This document shows, piece by piece, positions 1-5,291 of a stretch of DNA of 5,291 nt. This DNA comes from Chloroflexota bacterium (GTDB taxonomy: Bacteria > Chloroflexota > Limnocylindria > Limnocylindrales > CSP1-4): contig JAKAHL010000161.1 in NCBI GenBank assembly GCA_021815005.1, forward strand, positions 1-5,291. Direction: 5' to 3'. The notes under the pieces were generated by a model. That model was not told the origin of the DNA. It searched no databases and saw nothing but the letters and a program-made list of their open reading frames with translations. Each line of letters starts with the position of its first letter. The stretch's first letter is position 1. Both the position numbers and the translations under genes were made by a program.

Positions 1-516
1 CAGACGGCGTTCGCGGGCGGGTTCGCGGCAGGCGCGGCGTCAGGCGCCGGCTCCGCATCCGGCCCGGCGAGCGCGGCCCTGTCCGGCCCCGGCGGCGCGG
101 GTGGCCCCGGCGGGTCGTTCGGCGGAGGCCCCGGCGGCGCGTCGCTGTCGTCGGATGTCCTGGGCTACCTGGAGGCGAACCAGGGCGGGGCCGCGTGGCT
201 CGTGGCCGTGTCCGATTCCACAACCGCGGGCCAGATCGAGCTCTCCACGGGTCGGGCCGTGATGTCCACGGGCGGCTTCACCGGCAGCGACAACGCCCTC
301 TCGCTGGCCCAGCTCAAGGCGTACGTGGCCTCCGGCCAGCTGCGCTTCATCGAGCTGGGCGGCGGGGGTGGCGGACCCGGCGGGGGCAACACCGCGTCGG
401 AAGTCTCGTCGTGGGTGGGCTCGGCCTGCAGCGCCGTCACCGTGAATGGCACCGCCACCTCGGTCTACGACTGCTCGTTGGCCAAGGCCGCGTCGGGCCT
501 CGCCGCCGGCAGCTGA
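1..516 (+). CDS. Family 39 (ArnT/YkcA-B-like) membrane glycosyltransferase, C-terminal part
   Basis: This is the last 171 codons of a gene that begins left of the window; frame 1 is open from base 1 to the TGA at 514-516. Residues 1-50 are a low-complexity Gly/Ala/Ser/Pro linker. Residues 51-160 form a compact domain: a YLEAN helix, a WLVAV strand, an LSTGRAVMSTGGFTGSD stretch, LAQLKAYVASGQLRFIELGG, a Gly-rich loop, then SSWVGSAC and VYDC. The Cys at 143 and 158 could pair in a disulfide. From memory, this pattern matches the extracytoplasmic C-terminal domain of YkcA/YkcB-type mannosyltransferases. In that family an N-terminal multi-helix membrane GT-C enzyme uses polyprenyl-phosphate sugars outside the membrane. 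The catalytic half is not visible, so sugar and acceptor cannot be assigned. The gene converges on the sigma factor gene. Confidence 0.82.
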   Translation, partial: QTAFAGGFAAGAASGAGSASGPASAALSGPGGAGGPGGSFGGGPGGASLSSDVLGYLEANQGGAAWLVAVSDSTTAGQIELSTGRAVMSTGGFTGSDNALSLAQLKAYVASGQLRFIELGGGGGGPGGGNTASEVSSWVGSACSAVTVNGTATSVYDCSLAKAASGLAAGS

Positions 517-590
517 GCGGTAGCGCCCCTTCCTGCCCGGCGCCTGTCGGCCCGCCGCGACCGGCGCCCTCCGGGACCGCCGCGAATCGA

Positions 591-623
591 AACCGGCCGC
601 GTCGGCGAGCGACGCGGCCGGTT
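591..623. terminator. Shared hairpin terminator between convergent genes
   Basis: A perfect inverted repeat: a 13-bp arm (AACCGGCCGCGTC, 591-603), a 7-nt loop, and its exact complement (611-623). It lies 75 bases after the glycosyltransferase stop and 36 bases after the sigma-factor stop, between two converging genes. On the minus strand the stem runs into GGTTTCGATTCG, a weak T-run. On the plus strand GTTGGTTGGG follows, which is poorer. It therefore looks mainly like the sigma gene's terminator but could stop both transcripts. The rest of 517-658 shows nothing else I can name. Confidence 0.72.
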
Positions 624-658
624 GGTTGGGCACCGATGCCCGAGGCGAGAGCCCGCGC

Positions 659-2191
659 CTAGGCGGCGAACTCCCGGAGCTTGCGGCTGCGCGACGGGTG
701 GCGGAGCTTGCGCAGCGCCTGGACCTCGATCTGGCGGATGCGCTCGCGCGTGAGGCCGAACTCGCGCCCGACCTCCTCGAGCGTCCGGGCGTGCCCATCG
801 TCCAGGCCGAAGCGGAGGCGCAGGACGCGCTGCTCGCGGCGGTCGAGGCTGGCCAGGACGTGCTCGATCTGCTCGCGACGCATGCGGTCCGCGACCACGT
901 CGAGCGGGGACACGGCGTCCTCGTCCGGGATGAGCTCCCCGAGCTCCGCATCGCCCTCGTCGCCGACCGGCGACTGGAGCGACACGGGCTCGCGGCCCAG
1001 CTTGCGGATCTCCTCGACGCGCTGCGGCGTCATCGCCGGCGTCTCGTCCGGCAGCGCCGCCGCGATCTCGGCGTTGGTGGGCTCGCGGCCGAGCTGCGTG
1101 GACAGCTCGCGCACGACGCGCGCCACGCGACCCATCGTCTCCACCATGTGGACCGGGATCCGGATGGTCCGGCTCTGGTCCGCGAGGCCGCGCTGGATCG
1201 CCTGGCGGATCCACCAGGTGGCGTAGGTGCTGAACTTGAAGCCGCGCTCGTACTCGAACTTGTCCACGGCGCGGATCAGGCCGGCGTTGCCCTCCTGGAC
1301 CAAGTCCAGCAGGCCCATGCCCGCCTGGTTGATGTACTTGCGGGCGATGGACACGACGAGCCGCAGGTTGGCCGAGGTGAGATGGTCCCGCGACTCCTTG
1401 GCAAGGTGCTTGAGCGCAGGCCCGACCTCGTCCATGAGGCCGTCCGCGCGCCCTGCCTCGAGGTAGCGCTGGATCGCCGGGTAGGCGACCTCGTTGCGGG
1501 CCCAGTCTCGCAGCGCGCGCAGCGCGGTGTTGGCGCGGATCTCCGCGTTCGGCCGGCCGAGCTCGCCCTCGATCCAGTCCAGCACCTCGGTGAAGCTCTC
1601 CACGTCGAGGCGCTCGTTGTAGACGGACCGGAGGCTGCAGGCGCGGGCGAGCCGCTCCCTGAGCGCGTCCGACTCGGCCTTCTTGAGCCCCTCGGTGAGG
1701 CCTAGGGCCGGCATGGTCATCAGCAGGTCGAGCGCGTCATCCGCGCGCAGGGCCTCCGCCACCACGCGGTGCGACTCGGCCTCGAACGGGAGCGTGTACT
1801 TGCGGCTCTTCGCCCGAGCGGTTGCCTCGGTGGCGTGGAGCGTCCACTCGTGGATCGAGAGGATGGCCTTCCAGGGCTCGTCCTTCGCCTGCGCCCCGAG
1901 CTCCATGCCCTTGGCGAGGATGACCTCCTCCTCGGCAGTGAGCAGCGGCACGCGGCCGATCTCGCGCAGGTAGAGGCGCACGGAGTCGTCCGTGTCGAGC
2001 ACCTCGGCAGAAGTGTCCGGCTCGGCTTCCTCGGGTGCGGCGGCAGCGACGACGGGCTCGGGCTCGATCGGCAGCTCCGCGACGAGCGCGGCGGCTTCGA
2101 GTTCGGCCGCCTCGGGGTCCAACTCGATGGACGCGGCCGCGAGCGCGGCCTCGGTCTCGGAGGCAGGGGAAGTGGCGTCGAACGAGATCAC
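659..2191 (-). CDS. rpoD: Primary RNA polymerase sigma factor (RpoD/SigA type)
   Basis: A 510-residue sigma-70 subunit that directs core RNA polymerase to housekeeping promoters. Residues 1-66 are acidic and Ala/Glu/Pro-rich, standing where region 1.1 would be without clear similarity to it. Region 1.2 is 68-100 ([20 protein letters not shown]). Residues 101-262 are a long non-conserved spacer. Regions 2.1-2.4 are 266-349, with the core-binding [14 protein letters not shown] and melting aromatics F320, Y323, W326 and W327. Region 3 is 350-430, including the acidic finger [11 protein letters not shown]. Region 4 is 435-503, with the -35-binding helix [16 protein letters not shown], and the tail [12 protein letters not shown] is typical of group 1. 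Q330 matches E. coli Q437, but the T440 position is Gln (Q333). The start is GTG with GGAG four bases upstream; region 1.2 is complete from this start. A promoter, palindrome and leader lie upstream. Identity as the primary sigma is firm; a group 2 paralogue is the less likely alternative. Confidence 0.96.
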   Translation of the reverse strand: MISFDATSPASETEAALAAASIELDPEAAELEAAALVAELPIEPEPVVAAAAPEEAEPDTSAEVLDTDDSVRLYLREIGRVPLLTAEEEVILAKGMELGAQAKDEPWKAILSIHEWTLHATEATARAKSRKYTLPFEAESHRVVAEALRADDALDLLMTMPALGLTEGLKKAESDALRERLARACSLRSVYNERLDVESFTEVLDWIEGELGRPNAEIRANTALRALRDWARNEVAYPAIQRYLEAGRADGLMDEVGPALKHLAKESRDHLTSANLRLVVSIARKYINQAGMGLLDLVQEGNAGLIRAVDKFEYERGFKFSTYATWWIRQAIQRGLADQSRTIRIPVHMVETMGRVARVVRELSTQLGREPTNAEIAAALPDETPAMTPQRVEEIRKLGREPVSLQSPVGDEGDAELGELIPDEDAVSPLDVVADRMRREQIEHVLASLDRREQRVLRLRFGLDDGHARTLEEVGREFGLTRERIRQIEVQALRKLRHPSRSRKLREFAA

Positions 2192-2195
2192 GATT

Positions 2196-2199
2196 CTCC
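2196..2199 (-). promoter_or_regulatory. Ribosome binding site of the sigma factor gene
   Basis: The minus strand reads GGAGAATC just before the GTG at 2191-2189. The spacing of four bases from GGAG is short but workable. It supports the GTG start, since no ATG is available at this end of the frame. Confidence 0.55.
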
Positions 2200-2222
2200 A
2201 GTCAGGGGGTCGCGCCCAGCCG

Positions 2223-2280
2223 CGTGGCCGAGGGGGTGTTGCCGAGGTTCAGGGATTGGGGCTTCAGGGTATTGGCCACG
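2223..2280 (-). promoter_or_regulatory. Possible stem-loop in the sigma gene leader
   Basis: In the predicted leader RNA, CGUGGCC (2280-2274) can pair perfectly with GGCCACG (2229-2223), closing a 44-nt loop. The loop contains both copies of the leader direct repeat, and its 3' foot lies about 30 bases before the start codon. A 7-bp GC-rich stem with so large a loop can arise by chance at this base composition, so this is a tentative element. It matches no riboswitch class I know. Confidence 0.25.
2248..2275 (-). repeat. Short imperfect direct repeat in the sigma gene leader
   Basis: On the minus strand, CCAATACCCTGAA (2275-2263) is followed by CCAATCCCTGAA (2259-2248). The two copies differ by a single inserted A and sit 15-16 bases apart. 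The spacing of about one and a half helical turns could suit a DNA-binding protein, or it may be a chance duplication. It lies in the untranslated leader, not in a coding region. Confidence 0.4.
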
Positions 2281-2324
2281 AGGCCGCAACCCACGTCGGG
2301 ACCACGCCTTCCCAACATGCGTAG

Positions 2325-2346
2325 TGGCGTGTCAAGCGACACGCCA
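2325..2346 (-). promoter_or_regulatory. Palindrome at the transcript start of the sigma gene (operator or 5' hairpin)
   Basis: Perfect 9-bp arms TGGCGTGTC / GACACGCCA around a 4-base centre. It lies 10 bases downstream of the predicted -10 element, so it covers roughly +5 to +26 of the predicted transcript. This fits an operator for a dimeric repressor or a stabilising 5' RNA hairpin. It is also 71 bases after the stop of the gene at 2417-3361, but no T-run follows it on the minus strand, so it is a poor terminator for that gene. Confidence 0.5.
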
Positions 2347-2356
2347 TTGGCCCAGT

Positions 2357-2385
2357 AGTCTAGGCCATCGGGGATGCCCTGACAA
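2357..2385 (-). promoter_or_regulatory. Sigma-70-type promoter of the sigma factor gene
   Basis: The minus strand carries TTGTCA at 2385-2380 (five of six matches to the -35 consensus), exactly 17 bases, then TAGACT at 2362-2357 (four of six matches to the -10 consensus, with the key first TA and last T kept). The expected start point is near 2350, giving a leader of about 160 nt before the GTG. It sits 32 bases beyond the upstream gene's stop, so the sigma gene probably has its own transcription unit and may be autoregulated by its product. Confidence 0.62.
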
Positions 2386-2416
2386 CCCCCCAGAACCGTG
2401 CAGATTCGGCCGCCGC

Positions 2417-3361
2417 CTAGTTGAGCAGCGTCTTGGGCACCTCGAACATCGTGCGCCCGCCGAACCGTCCGCGCAGGACGTCGTCAAGGTGGTCGGCGAG
2501 GTTGCCCAGCTGCACGCAGGCGAAGGCGATCTGGGCGGCGCTGATCCCCACGGCCGTGAGCTCCATGGAGACCACCACCTCGCGCTCGGTCCAGAACACG
2601 CGGCCGAACAGGATGTGGCGGTTGATGTCGTTGAGGGACTCGAGGAGCGCCGGGGTCATGTCCACGCCGGACACGAGCGGTGCGAACACCTGGAGCAGCG
2701 GCGGCCGCCCGGCGACGGGCCGCACGAACATGAGCGCCGATCCCACCCGGATGGGCAGGTCGCCGTCCCGATCCGGCGTCAGGTCCGCGCCGGCGACGAA
2801 CTCGGCAAGCGCGGCCTGCAGGGCCGCCTCGGTCTCGTCGGGCGCGGGGACCGGGTGCGTCTGACCGGGGACCACCGAGGCGGCCGGGTGCTCGGGGATG
2901 GGCCGGTCGGGCGGGATGCCGAGACCGGGCTCCGGCACGACCCCGTGGTGGGCCGGGAAGCCGCCGCTGCGGTACCGCAGATCGTCGGGGCTCGCGGCGC
3001 CGTAGACCTCGCGGAGCGTCCGCACGGCCAACGCCGCGGCGTCGGCGAACGGGACCGGTTCCTGCCACTCCCGGACCCAGTTGCGCCCCTCAGACGCCGC
3101 GCCGGGCCGCTGCCAGCCGAGCGCGACGAGCCGCTCCTCCTGCGCGGGCCGGAGCCCGTGTCCCGGCGGGAGCCAGTGGTTGCCGGCCGCCTCCGCCCGG
3201 AACCCGAGCAGGCCGCCCTGGGCGAACTGCACGTACGCGCTGGCGCCTGCCCGCGGGTCCGCCGCGACCGAGACCACCAGATAGGTGGCGTGCTCCATCG
3301 CGGCGAGGGCGGCGGTCAGGCGGGTCTCGAACTCGGCCCAGGCATCACGCGGATCGGTCAT
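2417..3361 (-). CDS. Two-domain TY-Chap (type III secretion chaperone/YbjN-like) protein
   Basis: A soluble protein of 314 residues with no signal peptide or membrane segment. Residues 1-133 resemble the TY-Chap N-terminal domain: WAEFETRLTAAL helix, strand TYLVVSV, YVQFAQGG, a FRAEAAGNHWL motif, LVALGWQRP, NWVREW, and the closing helix with LREVYGAASPDDLRY. A Pro-rich linker spans about 134-175. Residues 176-312 resemble a YbjN/CesT-type chaperone fold: an ALAEF helix, GDLPIRVGSALMFVRPV, LLQVFAPLVSGVD, LLESLNDINRHI, FGRVFWTEREVVVSMEL, then a helix containing LADHLDD and the ending GRFGGRTMFE. Such proteins are thought to bind peptides or act as chaperone-like adaptors, mostly in actinobacteria and relatives; the client is unknown. 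The ATG has an AGGTGA ribosome site three bases upstream. It lies between the chemoreceptor and the sigma gene, probably with its own transcript. The family call comes from remembered motifs and was not tested by a profile search. Confidence 0.72.
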   Translation of the reverse strand: MTDPRDAWAEFETRLTAALAAMEHATYLVVSVAADPRAGASAYVQFAQGGLLGFRAEAAGNHWLPPGHGLRPAQEERLVALGWQRPGAASEGRNWVREWQEPVPFADAAALAVRTLREVYGAASPDDLRYRSGGFPAHHGVVPEPGLGIPPDRPIPEHPAASVVPGQTHPVPAPDETEAALQAALAEFVAGADLTPDRDGDLPIRVGSALMFVRPVAGRPPLLQVFAPLVSGVDMTPALLESLNDINRHILFGRVFWTEREVVVSMELTAVGISAAQIAFACVQLGNLADHLDDVLRGRFGGRTMFEVPKTLLN

Positions 3362-3364
3362 CGC

Positions 3365-3370
3365 TCACCT
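3365..3370 (-). promoter_or_regulatory. Ribosome binding site of the TY-Chap gene
   Basis: The minus strand reads AGAGGTGAGCG directly before the ATG at 3361-3359. The AGGTG core is correctly placed and decides this start over downstream GTG codons. Confidence 0.6.
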
Positions 3371-3484
3371 CTGGCCGCCAGCCGGCGCGGCGGTCCCTGC
3401 TCCGCCAAGCCTACATGGCGCGCCGTGGGCGCGTCCGATCGGGGCACCCCCGGACGGGGCAACCCACCCCCGGCCGGCAGACAG

Positions 3485-3531
3485 AACGGGGCCGCGGCGC
3501 GCCGTCGGTCAAGGCGCGCCGCGGCCCCGTT
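3485..3531 (-). terminator. Strong hairpin terminator of the chemoreceptor gene
   Basis: A perfect 19-bp inverted repeat (AACGGGGCCGCGGCGCGCC, 3485-3503, and its complement, 3513-3531) with a 9-nt loop. It begins 10 bases after the chemoreceptor's TGA. On the minus strand the stem ends in GTT and is followed by CTGTCTG, a broken T-run, as is common in high-GC genomes. It separates the chemoreceptor transcript from the gene at 2417-3361. The remainder of the intergenic region (3362-3484) shows no convincing promoter. Confidence 0.82.
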
Positions 3532-3541
3532 GCCGTCAGGC

Positions 3542-5291
3542 TCAGCTTGCCTTGCGCATCCAGTCGTCCTGGCGCCGCCGCGGGACGACGTTCGCGCCAG
3601 TCGCCGACTGCTCGAGCTGGTCGAGGGCACGGACGACGTTCGCCGACGTCCGCCGCACGTCCTCGAGCGCTGACGTCGCCCCCGAGACGTTGCCTCCCTC
3701 GTGCGCGGTCACGGCGCGCTTGACCGCAGCGTGCATGTCTGCGTGCGGCCGCTCGATCTCGCGGAAGGCCGGGTGGTTGCCGTACTGGTTGCCGCCGACG
3801 CCGTAGTACCACTTGCCGAGGGCGCAGGTCGTGTGGTCGCCCAGGGTGGACGAGTCGACCCGCTCCGTCCCCTTGATCATGCGCTCGACGCGCGTGACCC
3901 AAGTCTTGTGGGCCGTCTTGAACCGCTCGAACTGGCTCCGTCCCGACGAGCTCTCGAGCACGAACCGCGCCACCAGCGCGTCGAGCTGGGTGGCCATGTC
4001 CGCGAGCGTGGCCGCGGACGCGACGACCTCCTCGGCCTGGGCGGACATCTCCTCGGTGGCGGCCGAGACCTCCTCGGCGGCGGCGCTGTTCTCCTCGGAG
4101 ACCGCGGCGATCGAGCTGATCGAGCGGGTCACCGAGTCCGACGCGGACGCCATGGCGGCGGCGCCGGTCGCCGTCTGGGAGACGACCCGGGCGATGTCGT
4201 CGGACGCCGTGGTGACGTCCGACGCCGCGGTCTGGATGGCGGTGAGGGCGCTGAACACACGACCGAGCGCCTCGTCGCGGGCCTTGGCTGCGTCCTGGAT
4301 CTCGGCGGTCGCGGCGGCGCCGCGCTTGCCGACCTCCAGGCCCTGCCCCACCTCCGCCGAGCCCGCGCTCATGGCGGAGACGGCGTCGGCGGTGCCCTTC
4401 TGGACCTCCGCGATCAGCGCCGCGATCTCCTTGGTGGCGCGGCCGCTCCGCTCGGCGAGCTTGCGGACCTCGTCCGCCACCACCGCGAAGCCCTTGCCCA
4501 TCTCGCCCGCCCGGGCCGCCTCGATGGCGGCGTTGAGCGCGAGCAGGTTGGTCTGGGCCGCGATGTCGTCGATGGTCTCGACGATGGCGCCGATCTGGTC
4601 GCCCTTGGCGCCGAGCTCGGCCACCTTGACCGCGGAGTCGTCCACGGCCGCCTTGATCCGGGCCATGCCGTCGGCGTTGGCCGCGATGGCGTCGGTCACC
4701 TTGGCCAGGGCCGCCGCCGCGCGCTCGTTGGCGGGCTTGAGCTGGTCGGCGGCCCGGTCGGACGCGGTGAGGGCCGTCTGCATGGACGACACGGCGGCCA
4801 TGCTCCGCTCCACCGAGCGGCTGGTCTCGGCGGCGCCCTGGCCCACCTGCGCGATCACGGACGAGAGCTCCTGGACCGCGGCGTTGGTCTCGCTCGCGGC
4901 GCGCGCCTGCTCGGCCGTGCCGCCGGCGACCTGGCTGATGGTGGTGGCCACCTGCTGGGTGGCGGCGCCGGTCTGGTTGGACGCCTCGCTCAGCTGCTCG
5001 CTCGTGCGGGTGACGTTGTCGGCCGCCTCCTGCACCTCGGTGATGGTCTTGGTGAGGCTGTCCCGCGCGTCGTTGTACGCCCCGATGGCCGCCACGATGT
5101 TGTCGCGCAGGGTGTTCGTGTAGGCGGCCAGCTGGCCGATCTCGTCGGTGCCGTACTTGTCGATGCGCGGGGTGACCGGCTGGACCTCGTAGGTGAGGTC
5201 GCCGTCGCGCAGCTTCTCCATGCCCTCGGCCAGCCACATGGCGCACTTCTCGGCGAGGCTGGCGAGCCGGCTCTGGACCTCGTTCACGCCG
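3542..5291 (-). CDS. Methyl-accepting chemotaxis protein with C-terminal CZB zinc-binding domain (N-terminus cut off)
   Basis: A chemoreceptor that would control the CheA kinase through CheW. The frame is open to the right edge. A GTG at 5287-5285 is in frame but probably internal, because codons continue upstream of it. Numbering from that GTG, residues 13-70 are HAMP-like ([28 protein letters not shown]). Residues 75-442 form an Ala-rich coiled-coil signalling bundle whose hairpin tip holds [20 protein letters not shown] and [16 protein letters not shown]. Residues 452-560 are a CZB domain with the expected ligand set: H460 (AHKTW), C488 (CALGKWYYG), H515 and H519 (HADMH). CZB domains bind zinc and have been linked to zinc or oxidant (hypochlorous acid) sensing in other bacteria. 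No transmembrane segment is visible and there is no C-terminal CheR-binding pentapeptide, so a soluble receptor is possible, but the missing N-terminus decides this. A strong terminator follows; no other che genes are in view. Confidence 0.94.
   Translation of the reverse strand, partial: GVNEVQSRLASLAEKCAMWLAEGMEKLRDGDLTYEVQPVTPRIDKYGTDEIGQLAAYTNTLRDNIVAAIGAYNDARDSLTKTITEVQEAADNVTRTSEQLSEASNQTGAATQQVATTISQVAGGTAEQARAASETNAAVQELSSVIAQVGQGAAETSRSVERSMAAVSSMQTALTASDRAADQLKPANERAAAALAKVTDAIAANADGMARIKAAVDDSAVKVAELGAKGDQIGAIVETIDDIAAQTNLLALNAAIEAARAGEMGKGFAVVADEVRKLAERSGRATKEIAALIAEVQKGTADAVSAMSAGSAEVGQGLEVGKRGAAATAEIQDAAKARDEALGRVFSALTAIQTAASDVTTASDDIARVVSQTATGAAAMASASDSVTRSISSIAAVSEENSAAAEEVSAATEEMSAQAEEVVASAATLADMATQLDALVARFVLESSSGRSQFERFKTAHKTWVTRVERMIKGTERVDSSTLGDHTTCALGKWYYGVGGNQYGNHPAFREIERPHADMHAAVKRAVTAHEGGNVSGATSALEDVRRTSANVVRALDQLEQSATGANVVPRRRQDDWMRKAS

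Noticed and set aside
91..145. Gly-rich GGCGGC-type sequence as a nucleotide tandem repeat
   Set aside because: It encodes the low-complexity linker of the glycosyltransferase and has no regular period at the DNA level.
626..1705. Open frame of 359 codons on the plus strand opposite the sigma factor gene
   Set aside because: The minus-strand sigma factor is unmistakable, and the opposite frame is a compositional shadow that also starts inside the terminator region.
2307..2335. TTGACA at 2335-2330 (minus strand) as an alternative -35 element
   Set aside because: No acceptable -10 sequence lies 16-18 bases downstream (GGAAGG region). The hexamer is explained by the palindrome arm, and the pair at 2385-2357 is better.
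3405..3440. TAGGCT at about 3413-3408 (minus strand) as a -10 element for the TY-Chap gene
   Set aside because: It has only three matches to the consensus and no -35 at the proper distance, so it is too weak to call.
1769..3673. Open frame of 634 codons on the plus strand crossing the sigma gene, the intergenic region and the TY-Chap gene
   Set aside because: It is antisense to two well-supported genes, has Arg/Gly/Pro-biased composition and no recognisable domain. Such long frames are expected opposite coding sequence at this GC content.
3813..5123. Open frame of 436 codons on the plus strand opposite the chemoreceptor
   Set aside because: Its Ala/Ser/Val-rich product mirrors the repetitive heptad codons of the coiled coil on the other strand. 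There is no family motif and no independent start signal.
3411..5246. Open frame of 611 codons on the minus strand overlapping the chemoreceptor in another frame
   Set aside because: It is a shadow of the chemoreceptor frame. Its product is Arg/Gly/Ala low-complexity sequence, while the other frame gives intact MCP and CZB motifs.

Overview
The window is very GC-rich (roughly 70% by eye) and holds four protein-coding genes with short intergenic gaps. No RNA gene, mobile element or CRISPR array was seen. The primary sigma factor and the Gly-rich family 39 glycosyltransferase C-terminal domain point to a high-GC bacterium of the Terrabacteria side. A Chloroflexota lineage (Limnocylindria-like) is my best guess and an actinobacterium the main alternative. 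This is inferred from remembered family resemblance, not from a search.

Layout: (1) 1-516, plus strand: the C-terminal end of a large membrane glycosyltransferase whose catalytic part lies left of the window. (2) 517-658: a convergent intergenic region with a perfect 13-bp hairpin that can end transcription from both sides. (3) 659-2191, minus strand: the primary (RpoD/SigA-type) sigma factor, GTG start. It has an acidic N-terminus, a spacer of about 160 residues between regions 1.2 and 2.1, and Gln instead of the usual Thr at a -10-contact position in region 2.4. (4) 2192-2416: its leader and promoter, with a good -35/-10 pair (17-bp spacer), a perfect 9-bp-arm palindrome just after the predicted start point, and a possible second stem-loop containing a direct repeat. 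(5) 2417-3361, minus strand: a two-domain protein of the TY-Chap (type III secretion chaperone/YbjN-like) type. (6) 3362-3541: an intergenic region with a very strong 19-bp terminator hairpin for the upstream gene. (7) 3542-5291, minus strand: a chemoreceptor (HAMP-like, long MCP signalling bundle, C-terminal CZB zinc-binding domain) whose N-terminus runs off the right edge.

The three minus-strand genes point the same way but do not look like one operon. The chemoreceptor has its own terminator and the sigma gene its own promoter. The window reads as ordinary chromosomal core and housekeeping sequence. I see no convincing new multi-gene system. The points most worth a second look are the sigma factor's region 2.4 substitution and long spacer, the structured leader of the sigma gene, and the zinc-binding chemoreceptor with an unusually long signalling bundle.
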